Below, one piece after another: positions 1-11,155 of a DNA stretch of 64,000 nt. How positions within the stretch are numbered: position 1 is the first letter of the stretch; every line of letters starts with the position of its first letter. The stretch comes from Drechslerella dactyloides (Eukaryota > Ascomycota > Orbiliomycetes > Orbiliales > Orbiliaceae). The position numbers were made by a program, and so were the translations under genes. The notes under the pieces are model-generated. The model worked only from the letters and a program-made list of their open reading frames with translations. It searched no databases and was not told the DNA's origin. The stretch is taken from the NCBI GenBank assembly GCA_020064725.1, contig JAGTWJ010000002.1, forward strand, positions 4,216,001-4,280,000, written 5' to 3'.

Positions 1-3000
1 GAAATCCTTTGCCACAACCGCGTCTACAGTTATACAATTGCAACTGAAGCGGGTTCCACGCGTCCTACAGCTTACAAATGGCCGGTATCCTCCGCCTTTC
101 GATAACGATTGAGGGCACATGAACCGGTAGTCGCATTGGCAATACGAGCTCACCTCATCCGACATTATACGAATGAGGGCACCTAAATGATTCACAATGA
201 CGGGCCTGGGGCGTAACTAGCTCCTTTGTAGAATTTTCTAGTCTCGGTACTTAAAAGCTTGGTGATGATATCACCTCGCGCGTGAAACGGAACTATGGCC
301 GAACAAAGCATACGGCAACATCAATTGAACACTTGACTATACTTGTATTTCCCTCGAGACCATATTCCCCTCATTGACAAGTATTCTCAACTTTGTCATG
401 CTCTCATGTAATAGCATGGTAATGCATAACGGTAGCAGTCCGAGCTCGCAGCACGAGAACCGAGGCTACTCCGCGAATCTCATAGCGTGACCAGCATGGT
501 TACACGCGTGGCGCATGCATCACTTCGCCAGACGGGGAATATGCATATGTGCCACGCCGTTGATCAACGTTGACGTTGGCGTACGTATCTCCGACACGAA
601 CGGCTTCACAACGACCAGACTGCGCAAAGCTCCTTATTATAAAGATATATATAGGGAGCATTATCATCACAGACGCCGTCAAAACAAGTTTTTTTTCGGG
701 TATCGAATATCATCTCACGATTCATCCAATAATTTGATCGCTTACCATCGCCGGAATGAAAACCAGGCTACAGGCTCGCCAGACCACGCTGCAAACTAGT
801 TTATGTACCGCACGGCGACGGCACCAAGTCACGATTGCGCATATATACGCTTTCAGCCAATTTCCTAATTTGTAGAAACTTGACAGCTTTTGATATCCGG
901 GATATAATTTTCTTATACCACATCGATAATATTATATTATCGACAACTGGTCGAGCTCAGGCCTGCCCTATATATCGATTATGCACGCCTAGTTTGGGAC
1001 GCGCAACAGGCGGGCCGATGGATCCAGGCCTGATTGGCAGGCAGCCGTCAAACGTTTAAACGAGACGCATGCGAACAATCTCCATGCGTGTTCCCGCAGC
1101 TTTCGATTCGCGGAAACCTTCGCAGCCAGCTGCGAGCATGGGAATCCTAGGTCAGGAACCCGGGAACATTGAAATACTGCAAATTGACGTTGTGTCCAGA
1201 AGCTGCAGCGCTCGTGCTAGTTTCGCGCGCTCGTGCGCTCGTACTGTTATAGCACTGCTAGCAGTTGTTATACTTTCATTCAGTCCTGTTTCCGCCAATT
1301 GACAAAGTTGACCAAGTTGAATCGCGGTTGAAATTCTAGGCACCCGCAGGGACAGTGGTGACACTGCATTGCATCACATACGCACGTCTGCATCCTGGCC
1401 TGCAGATGGTAGCCTTCTTCGAATGTTCGCTCGCTCAAAATCTGCCGACGTGCGACCTCGAGTTGGTTGAGTTAGCTATAGTTACTGAGCCGAATTTGCT
1501 AGTTGCAGTTGCAACCTGGCCTGGCCTTGGACGTTGGTGGTTAAACTCTCGATTTCGTGTTACACAGATAAAAATGGCAATTTGGTAAACCCTGCAACAA
1601 ACTCGGTACAAACAGTATAGTATGGATGAGAGCCAGCTGGCTACATATTCAGAGGCGTCATTACATATAATATGAAAACAAACGAGTTTGCAAGATAGCT
1701 GGGCGAACGCGGAAGATTCCTGAGAGGCAACAATGTGACTAATTAGCTTAAAGTTGAGCTCAACTGGAACTGTGTGGGTTTGGCTTGCGAGACCAAGCTC
1801 AACCACGAATTTGGATATTCTGGTGCCGTTTTAACGTTAATGTTATATCAGCGACGCGATTGCAATTGGTCTCTATATACTATTAATGATCGCTTGTCCT
1901 AGGTACGTTTATATTTACAATTGATCAAGCAGACGATACGAGAGATCTGAAGGCACGGCAGTCGGAGTCGCGAATCAAACTGTTACTAGTTAATATCGTA
2001 GTTCTTCTCTCTTGACTCGTAAACCATACAGTGCTGCCAAGGTCTCTCCAACATTTGGGATCACAATTTCCAGACAGCCGTGTTCTCGTAATCTCGCGGC
2101 AATTGGTCCCGGTGGCGGACAACGTGGGCCAGACTCGACAATCTACTGGCCCGGGAGGCGCGCCCAGGCTCGCTTCTGCCAATTGACCATGCCGATTTCA
2201 GGAAGGGACCTTAGCAAACGTACCTCGCATGATATCACATCCGCCTTCGATCTGAACCCCTCCCCAGCGACCTTCACTAACTTTAACTTCTGAGAACAAA
2301 TAAAAAATGTTCGAAGATTGCGTCTTCTAGATGGTGCAGGCGTGCCTGGTCCTTGCATCAAAGAACATCCAGAGTCTTTCGAGGCGAATTATCCGCCCTC
2401 GCATTGACATGGCAATGAATTTCCAAAGCACGAAACGTTGCAGCCGTTGTATTCAAACATCAGCCGTGCCCCAAGCCTCACCATCCGGATCCTCTCAAAA
2501 TGCTTGCCGAGATACACATCCCAGTGTGAGGGAAATTCCCACCTCGTCCATTCGCCTGTAGACTATGCAATCGATCCTGCTGCTGTATTCCACCAGATGC
2601 ACCCAAGAAAGCACCAAGACTAATATTCAACAGAGTTTGCGAGATGAATTTGGTCCTCCAGTCAGGGTGTCCAACAGATTTGACACGCCGACGGTTGAAC
2701 AGCTCGAAAAAGCGCCCCCATTATAGCCATGTATAGAAACGATTCGGGCCCGGGGCCCACACACAAGCGGCTGGGCGTGTGATTATCCAGTGAGTCCGCC
2801 GGCCTTGTCCGTCCATGAATGCAGACCGACAGGCAAGGTCACGGCAAATCATTCCAGGTGGCAGTGGCTGTTCTGCGACACCATTTTGCAACGGCAGAAA
2901 ACGGGCTCTGAGTTTTTGTCCCAATTGATAATTTCCGCTGTTATTGCAATATTGCATGCATACGTACGGTGGACTCCACTATTCTCGCCCTTTCGCTCCC

Positions 3001-3493
3001 AGCCTTTCGGGACCTCTTGATTGTGTCCGGTAGATGGACCCTGGTGCGCCGGTGCCGTGCGTGGAGCAGTGATAAAAGCGAGGCTTCGTCCGCCTCATTC
3101 CCTTTTTTTTCCAGAGAGGGCATTTCACATATCTGGAGATGCCATCAGATCTGTCCGACAAGTGACTAATGCACACTATACACTATGCGACTTATCGATA
3201 CAACCGACTTGCCTGCGGCAGGGTAACGGAATTAGCTTAACATCAGCTTCTTTCCTCGACTGCAATCCATCAGTATATCTGCAGCCTCGGGCGACTTTGG
3301 AATTCGACTGCGTATATGTATCTCGAGGATACACATCTCGCTTGGACTCGACCGGACCAGATATAGATATACATTCCGAGATTTCAGACCGAGCGCGAAC
3401 AGTGATATCAGGAAGCCGGAAGGAAGCGAGAAATCAAGAGCGAAAAGGACCGACGATTAGTACCACTTCATTGCCCACACAATTCTTAGGCGC
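1..3493. other. Gene-free left end
   Basis: No reading frame here is long or family-like, and no splice-joined exons could be assembled on either strand. Short open frames such as the one at 3021-3554 have no recognisable domain and are probably chance. The DNA is of mixed composition with many TATA-like runs and no obvious terminal repeats. It may be promoter plus decayed sequence upstream of the gene at 3.5 kb. Confidence 0.5.
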
Positions 3494-5850
3494 ATGCTCT
3501 CTACATCAGCGAATTCCTTCACGGCTGGCGCCGGCGCGCTGCTGCTACTGGTAGCCGAGGCGGTGACAGCAGGCCATGTCCACCTGGAATTGAAGAAGTC
3601 GATAGCAGAGCGTTCGAGGCTGGGTCGCAGGGACTATGTGTCGTCCGAGATAGCTCATGTGAGTGTCCGTCAGAACCAACATTGCGCAAGACGCAGTAGC
3701 CGGTGGATACTACTAGATCGATTTGGGCAGGCGGACTAATCGCAACCCGGTTGCACCGTTGTTAGACTCCGAGCACGCCCTGGTACTACGTCGAGGTTCT
3801 TCTTGGTTAGCACCCCAGCGCTCCAACACCACCCAACGCAAAAATAACGACTGGAATGCGATGCTGATTTGACGGTGCGCGACGAACAGGCAATCCGCCT
3901 CAGGAGGTCAAACTGCGACTGGAGGATGGAGGCGCAACCTGGCTGCCGTGGTTGTCCAAGATAGACGACGTTGGTCAATGTGGGAGCCAGTATCCGACGA
4001 ACAGCTATGGCGACCTGTGCAAGTACGCACGTATATCTGGAATTTGTTAGTATCTTTACCTAGAAATCCGTCCGAATGCAAAGTGGTCGCATGGGCGTAT
4101 ATATATCAGTGCAGGCTAATGAAGGGGTATCTGAATGTTTAGATGACCCTTCGTTGTCAAGATCGTTCGTCAATATTACCACAGGACCAGAGTTACTGGT
4201 CGACTACAAGACGTCGCAGGTGAGGTTTATTGACCCGCATATCACGGGCAACCCAGTTGCTGACCGTAGATTTTGTGACAGACAAGAGGCGTATTCGGAA
4301 TCGATGACCTACAGTTAAACCAACTGACTATAACAAACCTCACCATGGGCCTAGCCACCTCGTTTCAAACCTCCCCAGTCCTCGGGGTCGGCGTTCCCCA
4401 AGACAAAGCAGCATATCCTTACGACTCCTTCCTACAGCACCTCAAATCACAGGGTCTGGTAAATTCGTTGGTTTACAGCATATATCTCAACGACCTCCAT
4501 GCACCTGGCGACGTCTATTTCGGCGCTATCGATGAAACGAGGTTCTACGGCAGCCTGCAGAAGTTCGATAATGTCGGGACGGGATTTGAAAGCCATGTTC
4601 CTATCAGTGGAGTATGGTGGGACTTTATGAACTCTACGACCAAATCTCTAGTCAAGTCGAACAGAGATGAGAATCAGTATGCGGCTACCAGCAGTATCCA
4701 CTTTGGAAACAAGTGAGTGGCAAATAATGCATTAATCCTGATAAACAAGATGTCATACTATAGCTATACGTAAGTAAGTTCGAAGCTGATATAATGCCGG
4801 GTTGGTAGTACCATTGGACTACCTCAAGGAGTTTACGACCACATCAAGGCTAAATTCTCCGTAGAGGACACGAACGGGGAGCTACGCGTAAAATGCGACG
4901 CGGTTATCAGCAAGGGATCGTTGAACTTTGGAATCTCGGAGCGTATCTACAACATCACCTCGCAAGATCTACTCTCCAATGAAATCCAAGACGGCGATGA
5001 ATGCTACCGCACCTTGCAGATAGAAGTCGTTCCGCCAATCGACGACCGGACGCCAGTATTCAGACTAGGCGACCCATTCCTGCGGTATGTTAGATTCTGA
5101 ACTCGGCCTCTAACGTATATTCACACGTGCGGTGTATATATATATATATAACGATAAGGACTGTATCTGACATATCGTAACAGTGGGACGTATGCTGTAT
5201 TCGATTACACGAACAAACAGACGCTCATCGCCCCGGCTTTCGTAAACGCCTCCGGGTCCAATGTCATCGAAGTCGGTTCCAATAATGGCGGTGTCGGAGG
5301 ATCCGGCCACAAATTAACAGCCTACCACACCCGCTTCCCCTCAGTCGTCAATCCAGAAGACCTGAACGCTCCTGGCACGCCCTCCCAGCCTGGCAGCAAT
5401 CCCTCGGAATCCAAAGCTATCATCATCGGCGGCTTGCTTGGCGGAATCTTCGCGCTCATTCTAATACTCGGCGCCGTCTACGCAATCCGCCCACGCAGCC
5501 AGCGATCCCGAAATATCGCCACTTGGTTCACATTCATAAGGCCCTCTAGGCATCCGACGCCGGAGCCCGAGATAGCCTACCCGCCGCTGAATAATAATAG
5601 ATACTACCAGCCAGGTACTACACGCATCACCCCCACGAATTACGGCCCCCCGCCACAAGAAGATATGGACACGGAAGGCAGAAGTCCTAATGGGACTTCG
5701 TCGTCCTATTATGTCAACTCGGCGTTCAGGTCGACGAGGCCGCTCTCTGGTGTGGACGAGGTGGTGGAAATGGCAGCGGCGCCTGCATCGTCTGATTCGT
5801 CGTCGTTGAGGTATCCGCCGCATCAGGACGAGATTCAACGGTATGGATAA
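3494..5850 (+). CDS. Membrane-anchored pepsin-like (A1 family) protein with altered active sites
   Basis: I assemble seven exons: 3494-3658, 3766-3805, 3890-4045, 4110-4219, 4282-4712, 4809-5084 and 5184-5850. They total 1845 nt with matching phases (614 residues). An N-terminal signal peptide is followed by the typical A1 start WYYVEVLLGNPPQ, then by a two-lobed pepsin-like body with paired cysteines. A transmembrane helix lies near residues 471-493 and leads to a roughly 120-residue Tyr/Pro/Ser-rich tail, so the protein should sit in the plasma membrane or late secretory pathway. The first catalytic motif (DTGSS in active enzymes) reads EDGGATW around residue 81. The second (DSGT/DTGT) reads HFGNN around residue 297, so the second aspartate is missing. 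The fold assignment rests on the family pattern; loss of proteolysis is inference. An alternative 6-nt microexon at 4764-4769 would add two residues but would need a 39-nt intron. Confidence 0.72.
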
Positions 5851-7075
5851 GCTCTGACCTATTTTGCGTTTCATTTCTTCCCTTCAGCTGTTTAAACGTT
5901 TCCTTCGTACTTTGATCCACGTGCCCATCTCGCAATGGGGACCAAAGCCAGCAACTCTCTGTTACCCTGTTACTCTGTTGCTACTGGTCTTGAGATGGTA
6001 GTTTTGCTCTTTCTGGTGTTCGCGTTATTGATTCTCTGTCTCTAGATCTACGGAGCGATATGATCAAGGGAAGTACATGCGTATCAATACTTAATCTCAG
6101 AAACCATGCATGTATGCATTATTGCTATACCGGATATTCCATGAATTTATACCATTTTTAGTCATGTTCACAAGCCCATGGTGGCGGCCGCAACGGTGGA
6201 ATCATATCTAATACGTGTTTCAGCTGTAACTTACCTTTTATCCTGTCTCGCAAGCCAGAGGCCTTCTGGCCCTAGTATTGGCATTCTGGTTTATATGTAA
6301 ACGAGACAATCTTTTACCATGCATACTTGTACATTATTACCTGCAGCTATCGATGACGAGCATGCGCATTTGCAACTGTAATTACAACTTCCCGAGTCCT
6401 GGTCGCAGGTAACACCCATGATATCTGTGTATGATTTCAAGCTGCCAAAATAATTCCAGAGGATTCCAGTGTAACCCCATAGTGAAATGTGCATGTGTAG
6501 GTCTATATATTTCGTGTGCGAGACCAGTGTAACTGTGGTCACCTTGCATAATTACGACCCCAATATTGCAGTTGACTGCAGGTAATGACAAATACTTGCG
6601 TCGTCGTCGTGCACCATCTGAGTAACGTTGCAGCTTGCTGCACGGACACATGCACACGCATGTGCCCTACCGAGCACCATCTGTTGACGTTGAGTTAACA
6701 TTGACGTTATCGATCGATCGGTGTTGAGAACTGCCGGGATCATGCTAGCAGATGCTATCGATAAACCGACGGATTATAGCTTCGTCATGGCTAGGTAAGC
6801 TGCATCAAACTTCGAACAAGGATATTTCCAGGCGATTCGAACCGGGTCTATTTCCGCGATAGCTGGTGCTATACTTACTAATCATGATTATATCAGCTAT
6901 AGCAGTGGCTTCTCGAGAGAATCCGTAATGCATGTCGCTGATTTTGTTATGGTGCTACAGTCTAAGAAACGCTACAGTATGCATAGATGCTATATATCAC
7001 GATAATGCTCCTACCCCAGTCAAGCTGCCCTAGATGCTAGTTACTATCAGTCTCCCACAGCAGAGATATACGCTG
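5851..7075. other. Intergenic, 1.2 kb
   Basis: This is the convergent 3' space between the pepsin-like gene and ORC2. A GGTTCGAATC-like box on the minus strand near 6832 resembles a tRNA T arm, but its flanks do not pair. Nothing else was recognised. Confidence 0.6.
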
Positions 7076-8785
7076 CTATCCCAGCAAGATATCCTCGAGG
7101 ATGCTTTCCAGCTCTTCTTTCCTGAACGGCGCCCACAGCGTCTCGCTGCCCTGTAAATCTTTCCTCGAAGTGACCATCTGATGATCGTAGAATCTAAACA
7201 CAGGCACCAGCACCGTCAGCAGGATCCCTAGACTGGAAGAACCTTAGTAGAGTGAATATACGTAGAGGTCAACATACTCTTTTAATAGCGTCTTGAACAC
7301 CAAGTCGCTCGAGCACACAAACTCCTCCAGCCCCTTCTGATACAGCGCGCGGTATCCAACCCCGTACGCTTCCGTCCCCATCTTATCCTTCCCAACCCCA
7401 TCCTCCTCCATCGCCTGCAGCTGCGTTGCGACGAGGATCCGGTACAAGTTCTTCGCGTTCCCCGTCAAACTTGCCAGCACGTATTTGACACCCTTGGCAC
7501 CGCTGCGGCCGCTGCGGCCGCCTGTCCCACCGGATATAACGTCCACGATACCCTCGGCTTCGTCCGCTGCAGATATCTCGATATCGTACGGGACAAATGT
7601 CGTCGCGTCATGTGATACGAAATTGAACAGCGTGAGCGTTGACGAATCCCACAGTAGCGGCGCAAGAATGTTGTCCGACGACGCGACTAGCCTGATCGTA
7701 GAATGAGCTGCCAGCTGCGATAGCAGCGCCTGCGTCTGTGCGGTACGTAGTGCAGAAGCATCAATCGAGTGAATTAGTAGCGTGACCGGCGCGCCGTCAT
7801 GCTCGTCCAGCAGCCGCAGGACAGCGTCTAGCATCTCGTTGATGTTTGCGCCAAACCGCAAACCATGGTTCATGCCTAAGACGGCGTTGACAACCATACC
7901 AAGGATGTCCCGCAGCGTCAGGCCGCCGACGTAGCCGTTGACGACAACAACAATGTGTCCCTGCGCGGCCTCGGTCCGCGCGAACTCCATCAGCAGTTTT
8001 CGTTTTGAGCCGTAGCCGTACAGCAGGATGCTGAAGCCCTGAGCGAGCTCGAAGGCCCATTGTGTAAAGTTTGCGCGATGCAGAGACGAGAGATGCTCGA
8101 CGTCGGCGGCGTGTCGGTCCTCATGGAGGTCGCGGAGACGGAAGTAGGTCTTCGGTGACAGTGGAGGAAGCGTGGCAGTTGTAGAAGAGGGTTTGGCGCG
8201 GACGCGGTTCTGCTCAAAGTAGGCCGTGGGGCCGCCGAGGGAGAGTATCGGCGGAGGGGACTTCTCCTTCTGCTTCGCCTTCGCTTTCGTCTGTCGTGGG
8301 CGTCCGCGAGGTTTCTTGCTAGGTGTCGCGGCACCAGCACCCTCCCTTGCTAATTCGTCACCAGAGTCGCTTTCCGAGCTACCGGCATCGTCGTCCTCGT
8401 CGTGGAAGATACGGCGCGCCAAGTTGTCATCCTCCTGGCCAAGGTCACCGTCTCCCTCGTCGTCCCAATCCTCACGGATGCTCCGCTGAATTAAGTTCCT
8501 GACGCTTTTACGCTTGGCAGAGCGAAGCGCAGTCCGTTCTTGCGGCCGCTCTGGGCCTTCCGGGTCGGCGCCGTCGGTGTCATCGGTGACGTCGAGCTTC
8601 TTCCGCCGGGGTGTTCGCGGCGACTTGCCGAGGTCTGTTCCTACGAAGGTGACCTTTCGCGGCGTGCCATTGGCCTTCGAGGGTGTGAGAGGAGCCGAGG
8701 TGAGGTCTCGTACTCGTGAGCGGCGGGAGGGGGTATCCGGAGCTGGCGCAGGGGCAGGCGGGCCTTCCTCGCGCTTCCGCTTCAT
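7076..8785 (-). CDS. ORC2: Origin recognition complex subunit 2
   Basis: Two exons (8785-7278 and 7232-7076) give 554 residues. ORC2 is a subunit of the six-protein complex that marks replication origins and loads the MCM helicase in the nucleus. The first 200 or so residues are disordered, basic and acidic, with SP/TP sites (for example TPSR, PRTPRRKK) typical of CDK-regulated ORC2 tails. The conserved ORC2 core follows, with FTQWAFELAQGFSILLYGYG and SKRKLLMEFA. The second exon supplies the usual winged-helix end (FRFYDHQMVTSRKDLQGSE). I chose the ATG at 8785 (MKRKREEG); upstream in-frame codons give a longer extension that overlaps the promoter. The 46-nt intron has a CTACTAA-like branch site. 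The gene is divergent from ARG7. Confidence 0.93.
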
Positions 8786-9105
8786 TGCTGGGAGGTCGCC
8801 GTCGCGAAGTTGTGGTTGAGTGGAGGAGGTCGCGTGTGTTCGAGCTCCGTATATCGGCTTTAAGCTGCAAAACCGCGCACACCAAGGCAATGACTCGAAC
8901 CGCGATGCATCCACAATTCGTTTTCTTCCGACGATCGTGACGGTATCTCAGGCGCTAGGAAGACATCTTCGAGACGGACAGCTCCGAAAGCTTCATCTCC
9001 TCCATTGTCTCCCCGACGGGCTCTTAGAGCTTCCCCGCAGGCCGCAAGCTGGAAGCAGTGCTCCGTCGCACAGCCAAAATACCACACAAACAACGCCCTT
9101 TCGCC
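8786..9105. promoter_or_regulatory. Shared divergent promoter of ORC2 and ARG7
   Basis: This 320-bp gap separates the two start codons. It holds TGACTC at 8891-8896, the core of the site bound by Gcn4/CPC1-type general amino-acid-control factors, about 210 bp upstream of the ARG7 start. That placement is sensible for an arginine gene. Binding is inferred from the motif only. Confidence 0.4.
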
Positions 9106-10879
9106 ATGTCCGTCCGCCTGGTATCAAAGGCCCGCCTGAAGCCCGTCTCCCTCCGCCGCTTCTCGCACTCCCTCGCCGACCCCTCCAGCCCCAAGTGGAG
9201 ATATGTCCCAAAGTCTGGCACATACCCGCAAGGATTCTCCGCCGGCGGTATCCACTGCGGCGTCAAAAAGGATGGCAAAGCCCTCGACCTTGCCCTCCTA
9301 ACCTCGCAGACCCCGGCGACCGCGGCCGCAGTCTTCACCAAAAACGTCTTCAAAGCCGCGCCAGTGCTGCTCTCCCGACATGTCCTCGATGCCCGCTCCG
9401 GGTCGGGCATCCGCGCCCTTGTCGCGAACAGCGGCTGCGCGAACGCTGTAACTGGGGAAGGTGGTCTCCAAGACGCTAAAGCTATGGCTGCAACTGTGAA
9501 CGACCTCCTCGGCGAAAGTGAAGCCAGCACGCTCGTCATGTCCACCGGTGTGATCGGCCAGCGTCTCCCCATCTCGTCCATCGTCTCCGGGATCCCCAAG
9601 GCCTTCAAGGTCCTCGGCTCCGACCACGAGAGCTGGATGAACTGCGCAAAGGCAATATGCACAACTGATACGTTCCCAAAAATCGCCTCCCGCACCTTCA
9701 CTCTCCCCGGCGACGACACCGAATACCGCATCGCCGGCATGGCCAAGGGTGCTGGCATGATCCACCCTAACATGGCGACGTTGCTGGGCTTTATGGCCAC
9801 CGATGCGCCGGTGCTCCCTCGCGCACTGCAGTCGATACTCACGTACGCCGTCGACAGAAGTTTCAATGCGATCAGCGTCGATGGGGACATGAGCACGAAC
9901 GACACCGTTGCGATTCTTGCCAACGGTGCCGCATCCGCGGGGAAACGAGCAGGTGTAGACATGGGCACGCGCGAGTTCGACGCGCTAATAGAGGTCATCT
10001 CGAGCTTTTCCGAAGACTTGGCCAAGCTTATCGTGCGTGACGGTGAGGGTGCGACAAAGTTTGTAACAGTGCGGGTCGTCGATGCCCAAAGCTTCGAGGA
10101 TGCGGTCAGTGTGGACGCCGCCTTATCCCAAAGTACTTGATATATATCTCCATCTGACACCATGCCTTCGCCGTAGAAACAAGTCGCTTCAACGATAGCC
10201 CGATCGCCGCTCGTAAAGACTGCACTCTACGGACGTACGTCGCACACCTTATCCCGTCCGTGTCAACAGACCAAATACTAACAAATACACGCACACGCAC
10301 AACAGGCGACGCAAACTGGGGTCGTATCCTGTGCGCAACCGGCTACTCGGGCGTCACCTCCGTCGAGCCCACGAAGACCAATGTCTCCTTCATCCCGACG
10401 GACGGCAGCCCAGAACTCAAGCTGCTCGTCAACGGCGAGCCTGAGAACGTCGACGAAACCAGGGCTGTAAGAAAACTTACCACATATACGATCAACCACA
10501 GGTGGCATATAGCTAGCGAGCGCTAACGTACCGTCTATATCAGAGCGAGATCCTCGCCATGGAAGACCTGGAAATTCTCGTTAGTCTCGGTACCGGCGCC
10601 GGAAAAGAGGCAAAATACTACACCTGCGACTTCTCTCACGAGTAAGCCATTTTCCTTCGAAAATCCACACCATGTAAGTCCGTATAACGTCGTAGATAAT
10701 ACATGCTAACCGATATCAAACTCTCCAGATACGTGACAATAGTAGGTTCCAGTTCCTGTACCACGCTTCCCTTACCTCCCCAAATTGAAATGATAAGTCT
10801 CGCAAAAACATGGCCGTACACAATTACAATTGCGATAAGCGTACTAACAGATATCTAGAACGGGGACTATAGGACATGA
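9106..10879 (+). CDS. ARG7: Arginine biosynthesis bifunctional protein ArgJ (ornithine acetyltransferase / N-acetylglutamate synthase), mitochondrial
   Basis: Six exons fit perfectly: 9106-10104, 10177-10234, 10306-10466, 10544-10641, 10729-10741 and 10859-10879 (449 residues). The enzyme moves the acetyl group from N-acetylornithine to glutamate, which recycles acetyl in the mitochondrial arginine pathway. The start MSVRLVSKARLKP is Arg/Lys/Ser rich, like a mitochondrial targeting peptide. The core shows the self-cleavage site KGAGMIHPNMATLLGF; the nucleophilic threonine is about residue 225. Later motifs TALYGRDANWGR and the terminal HEYVTINGDYRT are restored only after splicing. The last two coding exons are only 13 and 21 nt, so automated annotation may truncate the C-terminus. 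A candidate Gcn4/CPC1 site lies upstream. Confidence 0.95.
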
Positions 10880-11155
10880 CCGCGGATGTTTACGATCCTC
10901 TTCAAATCAGCGCTCACAGTCGTTCTGAATTTTAGGATTCCGACATTCGAACAGTTTTATCTTCTATTTTGTAGCCTTAGCTTTCCGCGCTGGTAGACTA
11001 AAAGCCCTTGAGAAATTGATTTTGGTGATGGTAACCAATGTAATAAAATAAATCAGCTCGCTATCTTCATTCGCGAATCGACACTGACGCAACTGTACGA
11101 TGGTGTATCATATGCCGACAACATAGAAGACAAGAAGATGGAAAAAAATCTAATG

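Noticed and set aside
3021..3554. 177-codon open frame on the plus strand
   Set aside because: It has no domain-like pattern and overlaps the signal-peptide exon of the pepsin-like gene in another frame.
6815..6860. tRNA-like T-arm sequence (minus-strand GGTTCGAATC)
   Set aside because: The bases beside the loop do not form a five-base T stem, and no acceptor or anticodon arm could be drawn.
8880..8910. Second T-arm-like box (minus-strand GGTTCGAGTC)
   Set aside because: The stem does not pair, and the site lies in the ORC2/ARG7 promoter.
9024..10163. 379-codon open frame antisense to ARG7
   Set aside because: It is a shadow frame created by the GC-biased codon use of ARG7 and has no family features.
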